DNA of 64,000 nucleotides, from positions 116,751-180,750 of the forward strand of contig JAJPKO010000027.1 of NCBI GenBank assembly GCA_021323655.1. Direction: 5' to 3'. Positions 52,870 to 60,377 of the stretch are shown here, piece by piece (position 1 is the first letter of the stretch; every line of letters begins with the position of its first letter). Source of the stretch: Acidobacteriaceae bacterium. GTDB taxonomy: Bacteria; Acidobacteriota; Terriglobia; Terriglobales; Acidobacteriaceae. The notes beneath the pieces were generated by a model. That model was not told the origin of the DNA, ran no database searches, and was given only the letters and a program-made list of their open reading frames with translations. The position numbers and the translations under genes were made by a program.

Positions 52870-53776
52870 GTGACCTGAGCCCTGTCTTCTCCGCCGCCCG
52901 CAGTTTCGCGCTGCGTGCCCGCGGATTGCGATCCGTTTCCTCGGCTTCGGCCACCACCGGCTTCCGCGTCAGTACTTCATAAACTCCCTGCTGCGCGCCT
53001 TCGCGCAGCGCATCCTTCACCAGCCGGTCTTCGAGAGAGTGGAAGCTGATGGCCACCACTCTTCCTCCTGGCTTCAGCAGCCGGGGCGCTGCACTCAGCA
53101 GCGCGCGTATCTCGTCGAGCTCGGCATTTACGTAAATCCGGAGGGCCTGAAAGGTCCGCGTCGCCGGATGAATCCGCTCGGATTTCATCGCCGGGGCTGC
53201 GGCCGCTACGACTCGGGCAAGTTGTGCCGTCGTCGCGATCGGCCGCGCCCTGACAATGGCTCTGGCGATTCTCCGCGACCTCCTTTCCTCTCCGAATTCG
53301 TAAATCAGATCAGCAAGTTCTTTTTCGCTGACCTGGTTTACCACCTGTTCGGCGGTCACGCCCTGGCGCGGATCCATCCGCATGTCCAAAGGCCCTTCCG
53401 CCTGAAAACTAAATCCTCTGTGCGCCTCGTCGAACTGCATCGAGCTGACGCCAAAATCGGCAAGCAGCCCATCCAGGCTGTCCGGTCCCAGCAGGTGGGC
53501 CATCTCAGAGAAGGCCACATCGTGCAGAATGACCTTTGGCATCGCCGGACCCAGCGTTTCACGCAATGCGTCGAGCCGCTCACGCGCTAGCGCCAACGCT
53601 TCCGGATCGCGGTCAAACGCAATCAGCGTGCCACGCGGGCCAATCTGCCGCGCAATGCCCGAGGAATGCCCTGCCAGCCCCAGCGTGGCATCGCAATACG
53701 TGCCGCCTGGACGCACATTCAGGTATCGGATCGCTTCCTGAAAAAGAACCGGCACATGCCGTTCACGTTGCGTCAT
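52826..53776 (-). CDS. rsmH: 16S rRNA (cytosine-1402-N4)-methyltransferase RsmH
   Basis: A 316-residue SAM-dependent enzyme that methylates N4 of C1402 in the ribosomal decoding centre. Typical segments are HVPVLFQEAIRYLNVRPGGT (start), DATLGLAGHSSGIARQIGP (SAM loop), LIAFDRDPEALALA, GLLADFGVSSMQFDEAHRGF, EADVVNQ-type linker VVNQVSEKELADLIYEFGEE, and AISFHSLEDRLVKDALREG. The final 15 or so residues derive from an inverted repeat. It is the second gene of the dcw cluster, 24 bases downstream of mraZ. Confidence 0.95.
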   Translation of the reverse strand: MTQRERHVPVLFQEAIRYLNVRPGGTYCDATLGLAGHSSGIARQIGPRGTLIAFDRDPEALALARERLDALRETLGPAMPKVILHDVAFSEMAHLLGPDSLDGLLADFGVSSMQFDEAHRGFSFQAEGPLDMRMDPRQGVTAEQVVNQVSEKELADLIYEFGEERRSRRIARAIVRARPIATTAQLARVVAAAAPAMKSERIHPATRTFQALRIYVNAELDEIRALLSAAPRLLKPGGRVVAISFHSLEDRLVKDALREGAQQGVYEVLTRKPVVAEAEETDRNPRARSAKLRAAEKTGLRSQVSGRRNEILCPAP

Positions 53777-53800
53777 GTGCTCCCCCTTGGGGGCAATTCA

Positions 53801-54241
53801 CTACAAACCAAAACCCGCCAGCGTCTGCGCGTCCTCTTCGGTCAGCGGCTCGGTTTCAAGCTTCTGCTCGAAGGCCTCTCGGTTGGTCACTTCGAGATAG
53901 GTCTGCATCCCGAAGACCACCACATCGCCCTCAACCTTCGCCGTCTGACGCAGAATCTGGGGAACCAGAACGCGTCCCTGCTGGTCCATCTCGGCCATCT
54001 GGCCGTAGTAGTTCACCCGGTCCAGCAGCTTCTTCTTCGCAGGATTAAAGCTGGGAATCGCCGCAATCTTCTGCTCGATCTTTTCCCACTGCTGCAAGGG
54101 ATAAATTTCGGCCACCTTGCCGTCCTTGCTGGTGATGTAGAACTGCGTTCCGTAGGCTTCTTCAATCCGGCGCTTGAATTCCGCGGGAAGTTTCAACCTT
54201 CCCTTTTCGTCAACGCGCGCTGGATGGTTTCCTCTGAACAT
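53801..54241 (-). CDS. mraZ: Transcriptional regulator MraZ
   Basis: A 146-residue protein from ATG 54241 (MFRGNHPARVDEKGRLKLPA, the canonical MraZ start). Two SpoVT/AbrB-like half-domains are present, each with the DxxGR motif: VDEKGRLKLP and MDQQGRVLVPQILR. MraZ forms ring-shaped oligomers and represses its own dcw operon by binding tandem TGGGN boxes, which are visible upstream (54310-54334). It heads the cluster mraZ-rsmH-ftsL-ftsI. A longer frame from 54325 would cover the operator and is rejected. Confidence 0.94.
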   Translation of the reverse strand: MFRGNHPARVDEKGRLKLPAEFKRRIEEAYGTQFYITSKDGKVAEIYPLQQWEKIEQKIAAIPSFNPAKKKLLDRVNYYGQMAEMDQQGRVLVPQILRQTAKVEGDVVVFGMQTYLEVTNREAFEQKLETEPLTEEDAQTLAGFGL

Positions 54242-54309
54242 CACTACAAGCCCTATCGGCACAAGGAGTAGAATTTCGCATGGGCTTGCGTCGAAATTCC
54301 TGCTCTTTG

Positions 54310-54334
54310 AACCATTTTTGACCACTTTGGCCCA
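54310..54334 (-). promoter_or_regulatory. MraZ operator (three TGGNN boxes at 10-bp spacing)
   Basis: On the minus strand the boxes TGGGC, TGGTC and TGGTT occur at exact 10-base intervals, separated by five bases each, 69-93 bases upstream of the mraZ ATG. MraZ is known to bind tandem TGGGN repeats with this spacing in its own promoter. The first box is perfect; the other two have one change in the fourth base. Confidence 0.7.
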
Positions 54335-54554
54335 CTCACATCGTAACCTAGTAGATGTTGCGCTGGAAGTGTGATTTGCTGTGGAGATTCAGATTTTTCA
54401 GGCTGAAAGCGGATGCGGTTTGAGGAGAGGTCGCAAAATCCAATTACTCCGGGTATTCTGCTTCTGATACCGCAACATATAGTGTTTATAGATTTGGTTC
54501 AAGCATCCGATTCCTACTTGCAAGAATCTATGACTCAGGATAAGGCATTTTCGC

Positions 54555-55103
54555 CTAATGTTCTCCCTTAAGGACGACCTTTGCACCCTTTTTATGGCGC
54601 TGGCGGATTCTCCACTGTACATAGAACACCAGATAAATCACGACCAGAACGTTGATCAGGGTCAGCGCGGCCTTGGTCCAGGTGGGGTGGCGCAATATCT
54701 CGAAGAGCTCCCATGGGAGGAAGGAGGCTGTCAGAATCAGCGTCAGATACTCGGCCCAGGTTTTTTCCAGCACCAGGCCTGTTCCTTCGATGAAATCGAG
54801 GCCTGCGTAGCAGAAGATAGCAATGCTGATCTGGCGCATGCGGTGGGCGTCAATCAAAGCGGCTTTGTCCAGAACCAGGTTGACAAACCTGCTCTCCGGA
54901 TCAAAGTGCATGTTGATGAGCCAGCCGGTGACGACGTCCAGGATGTCGCGATGGATGAGCCGGAATGCGCCAATGCCCAGGAGCACAAACAGCACGCCCT
55001 TGAGCAGCTTGAAAAATCCAATGAGAATGATTCCGCGATCCAACCGGCTGCGTTTTTCCTGAGAATGGTGCCCCGCCAATCCAAACTCCCTTACTTCCAT
55101 CAT
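54555..55103 (-). CDS. DUF2127 family membrane protein
   Basis: About 182 residues from ATG 55103 (MMEVREFGLAGHHSQEKRSR); the longer frame from 55163 would run through a hairpin at 55131-55152 and is rejected. Four membrane segments are seen (GIILIGFFKLLKGVLFVLLG, ISIAIFCYAGLDFIEGTGLV, YLTLILTASFLPWELFEILR, TLINVLVVIYLVFYVQW). GLVLEKTWAEYLTL and the PWELFEILRHP motif are typical of DUF2127. No function is known for this family. It is followed by a 220-base gap holding the mraZ promoter. Confidence 0.85.
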   Translation of the reverse strand: MMEVREFGLAGHHSQEKRSRLDRGIILIGFFKLLKGVLFVLLGIGAFRLIHRDILDVVTGWLINMHFDPESRFVNLVLDKAALIDAHRMRQISIAIFCYAGLDFIEGTGLVLEKTWAEYLTLILTASFLPWELFEILRHPTWTKAALTLINVLVVIYLVFYVQWRIRQRHKKGAKVVLKGEH

Positions 55104-55130
55104 GATACGTGGTGGGAGAAGCCGGGGGTT

Positions 55131-55152
55131 CCACATCTCGCAGGAGATGTGG
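55131..55152. terminator. Hairpin downstream of dxs (CCACATC family)
   Basis: A perfect 9-bp stem CCACATCTC / GAGATGTGG with a GCAG loop lies between the dxs 3' end and the DUF2127 start on the minus strand. Its stem core matches the hairpins at 14446 and 17628. Confidence 0.55.
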
Positions 55153-55298
55153 TCTTCGAACACCGGGCAACTGGCGGAAGCTTTCTTCCAGCGCTGCGAG
55201 TTATTGCCCTTTACGCCCGGAAGCAGTATCTTCTGCAGCTACTTTTTGCAGGTAATCCCGCACCATGCCTGTTAGAGTCGTCTCTCTCACAAGTGTGC

Positions 55299-57197
55299 TT
55301 AACGTCTGACAACACCCACGCGGGACATCTTTCTGAGATACGGAGCAAGCTTTTCCAACGCCGCTTCCACACTAATGCCGTACTTCGCGCGGAGCTGTTC
55401 CACTTTTCCGTGCTCGATGAAGTGGTCGGGCCAGCCAATGCGGACCACCGGGACCGAAAGCTGCATTTCATTCAGCGCTTCCATCACCGCGCTGCCGAAT
55501 CCGCCCATCAGCACGTGGTCTTCAAAGGTGACAATTACGCCTGCGCGCTGCGCGTAGCGGGCAAGCATTTCGCGATCAAGCGGCTTTACAAATCGCGGAT
55601 TGATGACTGCGGCTGAATGTCCCTGGTCTTCGAGCTTCGCGGCCAGCTCCTGCGCCATGGGCAGCAGCGCCCCAAGTCCGAAGATGGCAACGTCCTCGCC
55701 ATCCTGAATCAGCTCGGCTGTACCGATGGGAATCGCCGCCGGATGATCTTTGACTGGAGTGCCTGGCCCGGTCCCGCGCGGATACCGCACAGCGGACGGC
55801 CCATCATGCAGCATGGCCGTGTAAAGCATGTCCGCAAGCTCGTCTTCATCTTTCGGCACCATGTGGACGATGTTCGGAATGCCGCGCAGATAGCTGATGT
55901 CAAACAGGCCGTGGTGCGTAGGGCCATCATCGCCGCTCAGGCCGCCGCGGTCCATGCAGAAAACGACGGGCAGGTTTTGCAGGCAGACGTCGTGCACGAT
56001 AGGATCGAAGGCCCTCTGCAGGAAGGTCGAGTAAATCGCGCAGAAGGGCTTATATCCCTGCGTCGCCATTCCAGCGGCAAAGATGACGGCGTGCTCCTCA
56101 GCTATGCCCACGTCGAAATACTTCTTCGGATGATGCGGGCGAAACAGATCGAGCGCCGTTCCGTTCGGCATGGCTGCAGTGATGGCAACGAGCTTGTCAT
56201 TCCCGCTTGCCAGCTTGACCAGCGTGTTGGCGAAGACCTCAGAATACGTTGGCTGCCCTGCCGATTTTGTCTCGCCTGTTTCGGGGTCATACGGCCCGAG
56301 ACCGTGAAATTTCTTCTGCTTGTCCAGAGCGGGCTGGAAGCCGCGTCCTTTTTGTGTAATGGCGTGCAGTAGCACCGGGCGTTCCTGCGCCTTCAGGAAC
56401 TGGAAGGTCTCAATCAGCAGCCCGATGTTGTGTCCATCGAGCGGCCCGTAATACGTGAGGCCAAATTCTTCAAAGAGGACTGAAGGCCACAGCAGACCTT
56501 TGGCTGCTTCCTCAGCGCGGCGTACTACGTGTACGGCGGTCTTGCCTGTTTTGCCGCCGAAACGCTCCAGCAGGCGTGCGGCGCTGTCATGCAGATGAGT
56601 CAGATGCTCGTTGGTGACAATTTTGTGCAGGTAACGGGCGATGGCGCCTACATTGCGGTCAATGGACCACTCATTATCGTTGAGAACAACAATCAGGCGT
56701 TTGGTCTGGTCGGCGATATTGTTCAGTGCCTCGAACGAGATGCCATTGGTGAACGCCGCATCTCCGGCGAGGGCGATCACATTCTCTTTGCCGCCGGCGA
56801 GGTCACGCGCCACCGCCATTCCCAGCGCCGCAGAAAGGGCGGTGCCCGCATGGCCCGCGCCATAGCTGTCATGCTCGCTCTCCGTGCGCAGCATAAAGCC
56901 GTTCAGGCCGCCGGGCTGGCGAATGGTTTCAAACTGCTCGCGGCGCCCGGTGAGAATTTTGTGTACATAGGCCTGGTGGCTCACGTCGAAGACAAACTTG
57001 TCCTGCGGAGTATCGAAGACGTAGTGCATGGCGAGCGTCAGTTCAACGACGCCGAGGTTCGGTCCGAGGTGGCCACCTGTTTTGGAAAGCGTGCGGACGA
57101 GGAATTCGCGGATTTCCTGCGCGAGTGATTCAAGCTCGGACACAGAGAGCTTTTTAATGTCGGCCGGCGAGTGGATGGTATCGAGTAAATGTCCCAT
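55299..57197 (-). CDS. dxs: 1-deoxy-D-xylulose-5-phosphate synthase
   Basis: A 632-residue ThDP enzyme that condenses pyruvate and glyceraldehyde-3-phosphate, the first step of the MEP isoprenoid pathway. Key segments: HPQD-like DVSHQAYVHKILTGR, the ThDP/Mg motif GDAAFTNGISFEALNN with LNDNEWSIDRNVGAIA, YYGPLDGHNIGLLIE, and the second half with DVGIAEEHAVIFAAGMA, MDRGGLSGDDGPTHHGLFD and VRYPRGTGPG, quoted in parts. GDAA replaces the more common GDGA but keeps the catalytic layout. It is monocistronic with a 380-base upstream region that contains an intrinsic terminator on the same strand (57253-57281). Confidence 0.95.
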   Translation of the reverse strand: MGHLLDTIHSPADIKKLSVSELESLAQEIREFLVRTLSKTGGHLGPNLGVVELTLAMHYVFDTPQDKFVFDVSHQAYVHKILTGRREQFETIRQPGGLNGFMLRTESEHDSYGAGHAGTALSAALGMAVARDLAGGKENVIALAGDAAFTNGISFEALNNIADQTKRLIVVLNDNEWSIDRNVGAIARYLHKIVTNEHLTHLHDSAARLLERFGGKTGKTAVHVVRRAEEAAKGLLWPSVLFEEFGLTYYGPLDGHNIGLLIETFQFLKAQERPVLLHAITQKGRGFQPALDKQKKFHGLGPYDPETGETKSAGQPTYSEVFANTLVKLASGNDKLVAITAAMPNGTALDLFRPHHPKKYFDVGIAEEHAVIFAAGMATQGYKPFCAIYSTFLQRAFDPIVHDVCLQNLPVVFCMDRGGLSGDDGPTHHGLFDISYLRGIPNIVHMVPKDEDELADMLYTAMLHDGPSAVRYPRGTGPGTPVKDHPAAIPIGTAELIQDGEDVAIFGLGALLPMAQELAAKLEDQGHSAAVINPRFVKPLDREMLARYAQRAGVIVTFEDHVLMGGFGSAVMEALNEMQLSVPVVRIGWPDHFIEHGKVEQLRAKYGISVEAALEKLAPYLRKMSRVGVVRR

Positions 57198-57577
57198 TCA
57201 GTGATCAGAGCGCCCGTCAAACGAACATCGGGAAACGCCACCTTCTCCCTACCAAAAAAGACCCCGGATGCGGGGCCTTCGTCTACACAGGAAAGGATGA
57301 ATCCTCTGAATGTCAAGTATACCAAGAAACGAAAGGTATGATGCAGGACCGCCCCCGCTCGCAGAATTTCAGATGGCACGCCTGGCGGCTCGACTTCGGC
57401 CCCGCAGGCAGCGATCAGACGATTTACATGATCAGACTTGTCCGTTAAGCATGCATCTATCCAGGTCAAGATAAATAAGGGCACTCCACCACGAAAGCAA
57501 CAACATCACCCTTCAGCGCCCGCGCCACAGGAAAAACCAGGCGTACCATAAAATCCTGAAGAGGTATTCATTCCGCA
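57198..57577. other. Divergent intergenic region upstream of dxs
   Basis: 380 bases between dxs (minus) and an exported NTF2-like protein (plus). A terminator-like hairpin with a T run on the minus strand lies about 56 bases upstream of dxs. A minus-strand ORF (57038-57484) overlaps the dxs start and looks like chance. No other structure is recognised. Confidence 0.5.
57253..57281 (-). terminator. Intrinsic terminator-like element in the dxs leader
   Basis: On the minus strand CCCCG-CATC-CGGGG is followed by TCTTTTTTGG. It sits upstream of dxs in the direction of transcription, where no gene needs ending, so it may attenuate dxs or end a short non-coding RNA. Confidence 0.55.
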
Positions 57578-58114
57578 ATGCGATGGTTTATTTTCTGCCT
57601 GATGATTCCCATCTCAGGGTTTGCACAGCAGCTTCAGCTTGATCCTTTGCAGAAGCCTGCGCAGCCGACCAACATGAGCGGGGCATTGACTGACCCGACA
57701 CTCTCGCCCGGAGTCGCGTTCCTCTTCCAACTGGAAGCAAAGTTTGCGCAGGACACGGCCAAAGGCGGCGGAAAGGCCTTCGCCTCCTGGTTTGCCGATG
57801 AAGGCGTGACGCTGGCCAATGGCAAGGCCCCCGTGCGCGGCCGCGCTGCCATTGCGGCAGAGGCCACATGGGACCCCAAAACCTATCAGCTTACATGGAC
57901 ACCGCAGGGCGGTCAGATGTCTCTTTCCGGCGACATGGGCTTTACCTGGGGCCACTATGAAGGTCGCGCCAAAGACCGCAGTGGCAAGACTATCACCACA
58001 TCAGGCCGCTATATGACCATCTGGAGGAAGCAGGCCGATGGCACATGGAAGGTTGCGCTCGATTCAAGCAACGATGAGCCTCCCGCGGCGGGCGACTGCT
58101 GCAAGCTGCCATAA
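57578..58114 (+). CDS. Exported NTF2-like/DUF4440-type protein
   Basis: A 178-residue protein with a signal peptide (MRWFIFCLMIPISGFAQQ). The mature part has a SnoaL/DUF4440-like cone-shaped fold: FLFQLEAKFAQDTAKGGGKA, FASWFADEGVTLANGKAPVR, GRAAIAAEATW, LSGDMGFTWGHYEGRAKD, SGRYMTIWRKQADGTWKVAL. These proteins are often ligand-binding or isomerase-like, mostly without known function. A hairpin follows the stop codon. Confidence 0.75.
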   Translation: MRWFIFCLMIPISGFAQQLQLDPLQKPAQPTNMSGALTDPTLSPGVAFLFQLEAKFAQDTAKGGGKAFASWFADEGVTLANGKAPVRGRAAIAAEATWDPKTYQLTWTPQGGQMSLSGDMGFTWGHYEGRAKDRSGKTITTSGRYMTIWRKQADGTWKVALDSSNDEPPAAGDCCKLP

Positions 58115-58117
58115 TGC

Positions 58118-58155
58118 GATACTCCACTTTCAAGGTGGAAAGGCGGAGTATCGGC
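58118..58155. terminator. Hairpin after the NTF2-like gene
   Basis: Arms GATACTCC and GGAGTATC flank a smaller CCACTTTC/GGTGG-type inner stem, about 4 bases after the stop codon. No T run follows. It probably ends the upstream transcript before the aminotransferase gene. Confidence 0.5.
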
Positions 58156-58326
58156 AGTCGCTGCTCCGACAGTGCATAGATGCGTACTGGCCCCAGCAGC
58201 CTTGAGGATGTAACAGTGCATTCCGAGGAAATGCGAGGAAGATGTCGTCAAGATGAAGAATTCGTCATGTTGTTGTGAAAAAAGATCCCAGAATCGTCCA
58301 ATAGAGGGAGATACCTGGGAGCGAAC

Positions 58327-59682
58327 ATGTCTACTTCTGTAGCGAGCACAACACTTGCTTACTGCCAGTACGTAAATCCGCAATGGGCACGGCTTCTTGA
58401 TGTACTCGGCATGAATGTCGAGTACCGCCGGTGCCAGGGAATTCATCTCACGACAACAGAAGACATTGTTCTTAAGGACTTCCTCTCCGGATATTGTGTG
58501 CACAACATTGGACATAACCATCCCCGTGTGGTTGCCGCTTTGGTTGAAGAACTGGAGCGCAACGGCCCTGCCATGCTGCAAAGCCATGTTCCGCAACTGG
58601 CAGGCGAGCTGGCCGCTCGGCTTTGCCAGCTTGCAGGCTCTTCGCTCTCCAAAGTTTTCTTTGCAAGCTCAGGAAGTGAAGGTATAGAAGCGACCATTAA
58701 GTTTGCGCGCGCCACCACAGGTAGAAATGGACTCGTCGCGGCAAAAGGGGCCTTTCATGGACTCACCTGTGGCGCTCTTTCTCTGATGGAAGGCTCTTTC
58801 TGGAGCGAAGGATTTGGCCCCCTCCTCCCCGATACACATCAGGTCCCTTTCAATGATCTTGATGCACTGGAGACAGTTCTGCGTTCCAAAAAGATTGCTG
58901 CCTTCATTGTTGAACCTGTCCAGGCTGAAGCAGGTATCTACACACCGAAAGAAGATTATCTGATCAGGGCACAGGAACTCTGTCGCAAATATGGCACCCT
59001 CTTTGTGCTCGATGAGGTACAAACAGGGATGTTTCGGACGGGCCCGTTCCTGGCCTTCCAGCACTGGAAGTTAGATCCTGATATGGTCATTCTTGCAAAG
59101 GCACTGAGCGGAGGTCTGGTTCCTGTTGGCGCAGTGCTTATGACTGAGACCATTTATGATTCGGTATACAGCTCTCTGCGCCGCGCGATTATCCACACCT
59201 CTACTTTTGGTGAAAATCATCTGGCAATGCGTGCTGGGCTGGCCACATTGGATGTGCTTCTCGAAGAAAATTTGGGACAAAATGCAATAGAACGAGGACA
59301 TCAGCTCCGTGCGGGACTACGAGCAATTGCTGGCGAATATGAAATGATTGCTGAAATACGCGGAATAGGATTGCTTTGTGGCATCGCATTCCAGGCACCT
59401 CATGGATTCTTGTTGAGAAGTTCTTTTGAAGCATTTCGGAAGGTCCATCCCGCGTTGTTTGGGCAGATGCTTGTTCGTCATTTGTTTTTGCGTGAACATA
59501 TTCTTACGCAGATCTGCGGTAATAACTTCATGGTCTTAAAGGCAGCTCCACCGCTCAATGCGAGCACAGCTGATATTGAACAGTTCCTTCACGCTTTTGC
59601 CAATATGATGAAAAGCATTCATCATTCCACGGCCTTTTGGACAGAGGCCTTGAATATCGCTCGGAAGGCGGTAAATATTTAA
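58327..59682 (+). CDS. Class III PLP-dependent aminotransferase
   Basis: A 451-residue fold-type I aminotransferase. PLP-binding features: the glycine-rich SSGSEGIEATIKFAR segment (about 114-128), D229 in LFVLDEVQTGM (pyridine nitrogen), K258 in MVILAKALSGG (Schiff base) and HTSTFGENHLA. The start has GGGAG 7 bases upstream. It resembles the acetylornithine/4-aminobutyrate group, and a branch seen near lipid and hopanoid genes, but the amino acceptor cannot be read from sequence. It is the first gene of a plus-strand run with a two-component system and a type III polyketide synthase, so it may serve a specialised metabolite. Confidence 0.88.
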   Translation: MSTSVASTTLAYCQYVNPQWARLLDVLGMNVEYRRCQGIHLTTTEDIVLKDFLSGYCVHNIGHNHPRVVAALVEELERNGPAMLQSHVPQLAGELAARLCQLAGSSLSKVFFASSGSEGIEATIKFARATTGRNGLVAAKGAFHGLTCGALSLMEGSFWSEGFGPLLPDTHQVPFNDLDALETVLRSKKIAAFIVEPVQAEAGIYTPKEDYLIRAQELCRKYGTLFVLDEVQTGMFRTGPFLAFQHWKLDPDMVILAKALSGGLVPVGAVLMTETIYDSVYSSLRRAIIHTSTFGENHLAMRAGLATLDVLLEENLGQNAIERGHQLRAGLRAIAGEYEMIAEIRGIGLLCGIAFQAPHGFLLRSSFEAFRKVHPALFGQMLVRHLFLREHILTQICGNNFMVLKAAPPLNASTADIEQFLHAFANMMKSIHHSTAFWTEALNIARKAVNI

Positions 59683-59699
59683 GGCATGGCTGCAGAACC

Positions 59700-60377
59700 A
59701 TGAAGATTCTCCTAGTGGAAGATGAACTCGGTATCCAGGACTTCATCTGCCGCTCATTGATGGAAATTGGTTACAAGGTGGATGTGGCCTCCACTGCAAA
59801 AGAAGCAGAATTACGCTCGCTGGGAGAAGAATATGCAGCGTTAGTACTCGATCTTGGCCTGCCTGATGGAGATGGTCTTGACATGCTGGCGCGCTGTCGA
59901 TCTCAGGGGTTCTCCGCCCCTGTATTGATCCTTTCTGCTAGAAGATCCGTAGATGAGCGAGTGATCGGACTGGAGCAAGGTGGCGATGACTATCTGACAA
60001 AACCCTTTGCCATGGCTGAGTTGATTGCCAGGCTGCGTAATCTGCTTCGACGCTCCGCTCCGGCCACACAGGGTGTGACAAAGCTCCGCGTTCTTGACCT
60101 TGAACTGGATCTGGTCCGGAGAGATGCCTGGCGAGCGGGCGTACAGTTGCAGTTGACTCCACAGGAATTCACGCTGCTTGAATACCTCTGCCGAAATGCA
60201 GGTCGCGTGGTCACGCGCAGCATGATCTTGGATCAGGTCTGGAAGATGCGCATTGATCCGGAGACAAATGTCATTGATGTCCATATTTACCGGCTGCGCA
60301 CAAAGATAGATCAAGGTTTTCCACATCCGCTCATCAGGACCATCCGAGGCGTAGGTTATGTCCTCAGAGATAAATAA
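59700..60377 (+). CDS. OmpR/PhoB-family response regulator
   Basis: A 225-residue protein from ATG 59700. The receiver domain has E7-D8 acidic residues, phospho-acceptor D51 (ALVLDLGLPDGDG), S/T in LILSARRSV and K102 or so in DYLTKPFA. The winged-helix output domain (about 125-222) has LQLTPQEFTLLEYLCRNAGR and VIDVHIYRLRTKIDQGFPHP with IRTIRGVGYVLR. It starts 17 bases after the aminotransferase and overlaps the kinase by 20 bases, so the pair is co-expressed with the aminotransferase. Confidence 0.94.
   Translation: MKILLVEDELGIQDFICRSLMEIGYKVDVASTAKEAELRSLGEEYAALVLDLGLPDGDGLDMLARCRSQGFSAPVLILSARRSVDERVIGLEQGGDDYLTKPFAMAELIARLRNLLRRSAPATQGVTKLRVLDLELDLVRRDAWRAGVQLQLTPQEFTLLEYLCRNAGRVVTRSMILDQVWKMRIDPETNVIDVHIYRLRTKIDQGFPHPLIRTIRGVGYVLRDK

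Noticed and set aside
57038..57484. Minus-strand ORF of 148 codons overlapping the dxs start
   Set aside because: It runs in another frame over the dxs N-terminus, has low-quality composition and crosses the leader terminator; it is a chance ORF.
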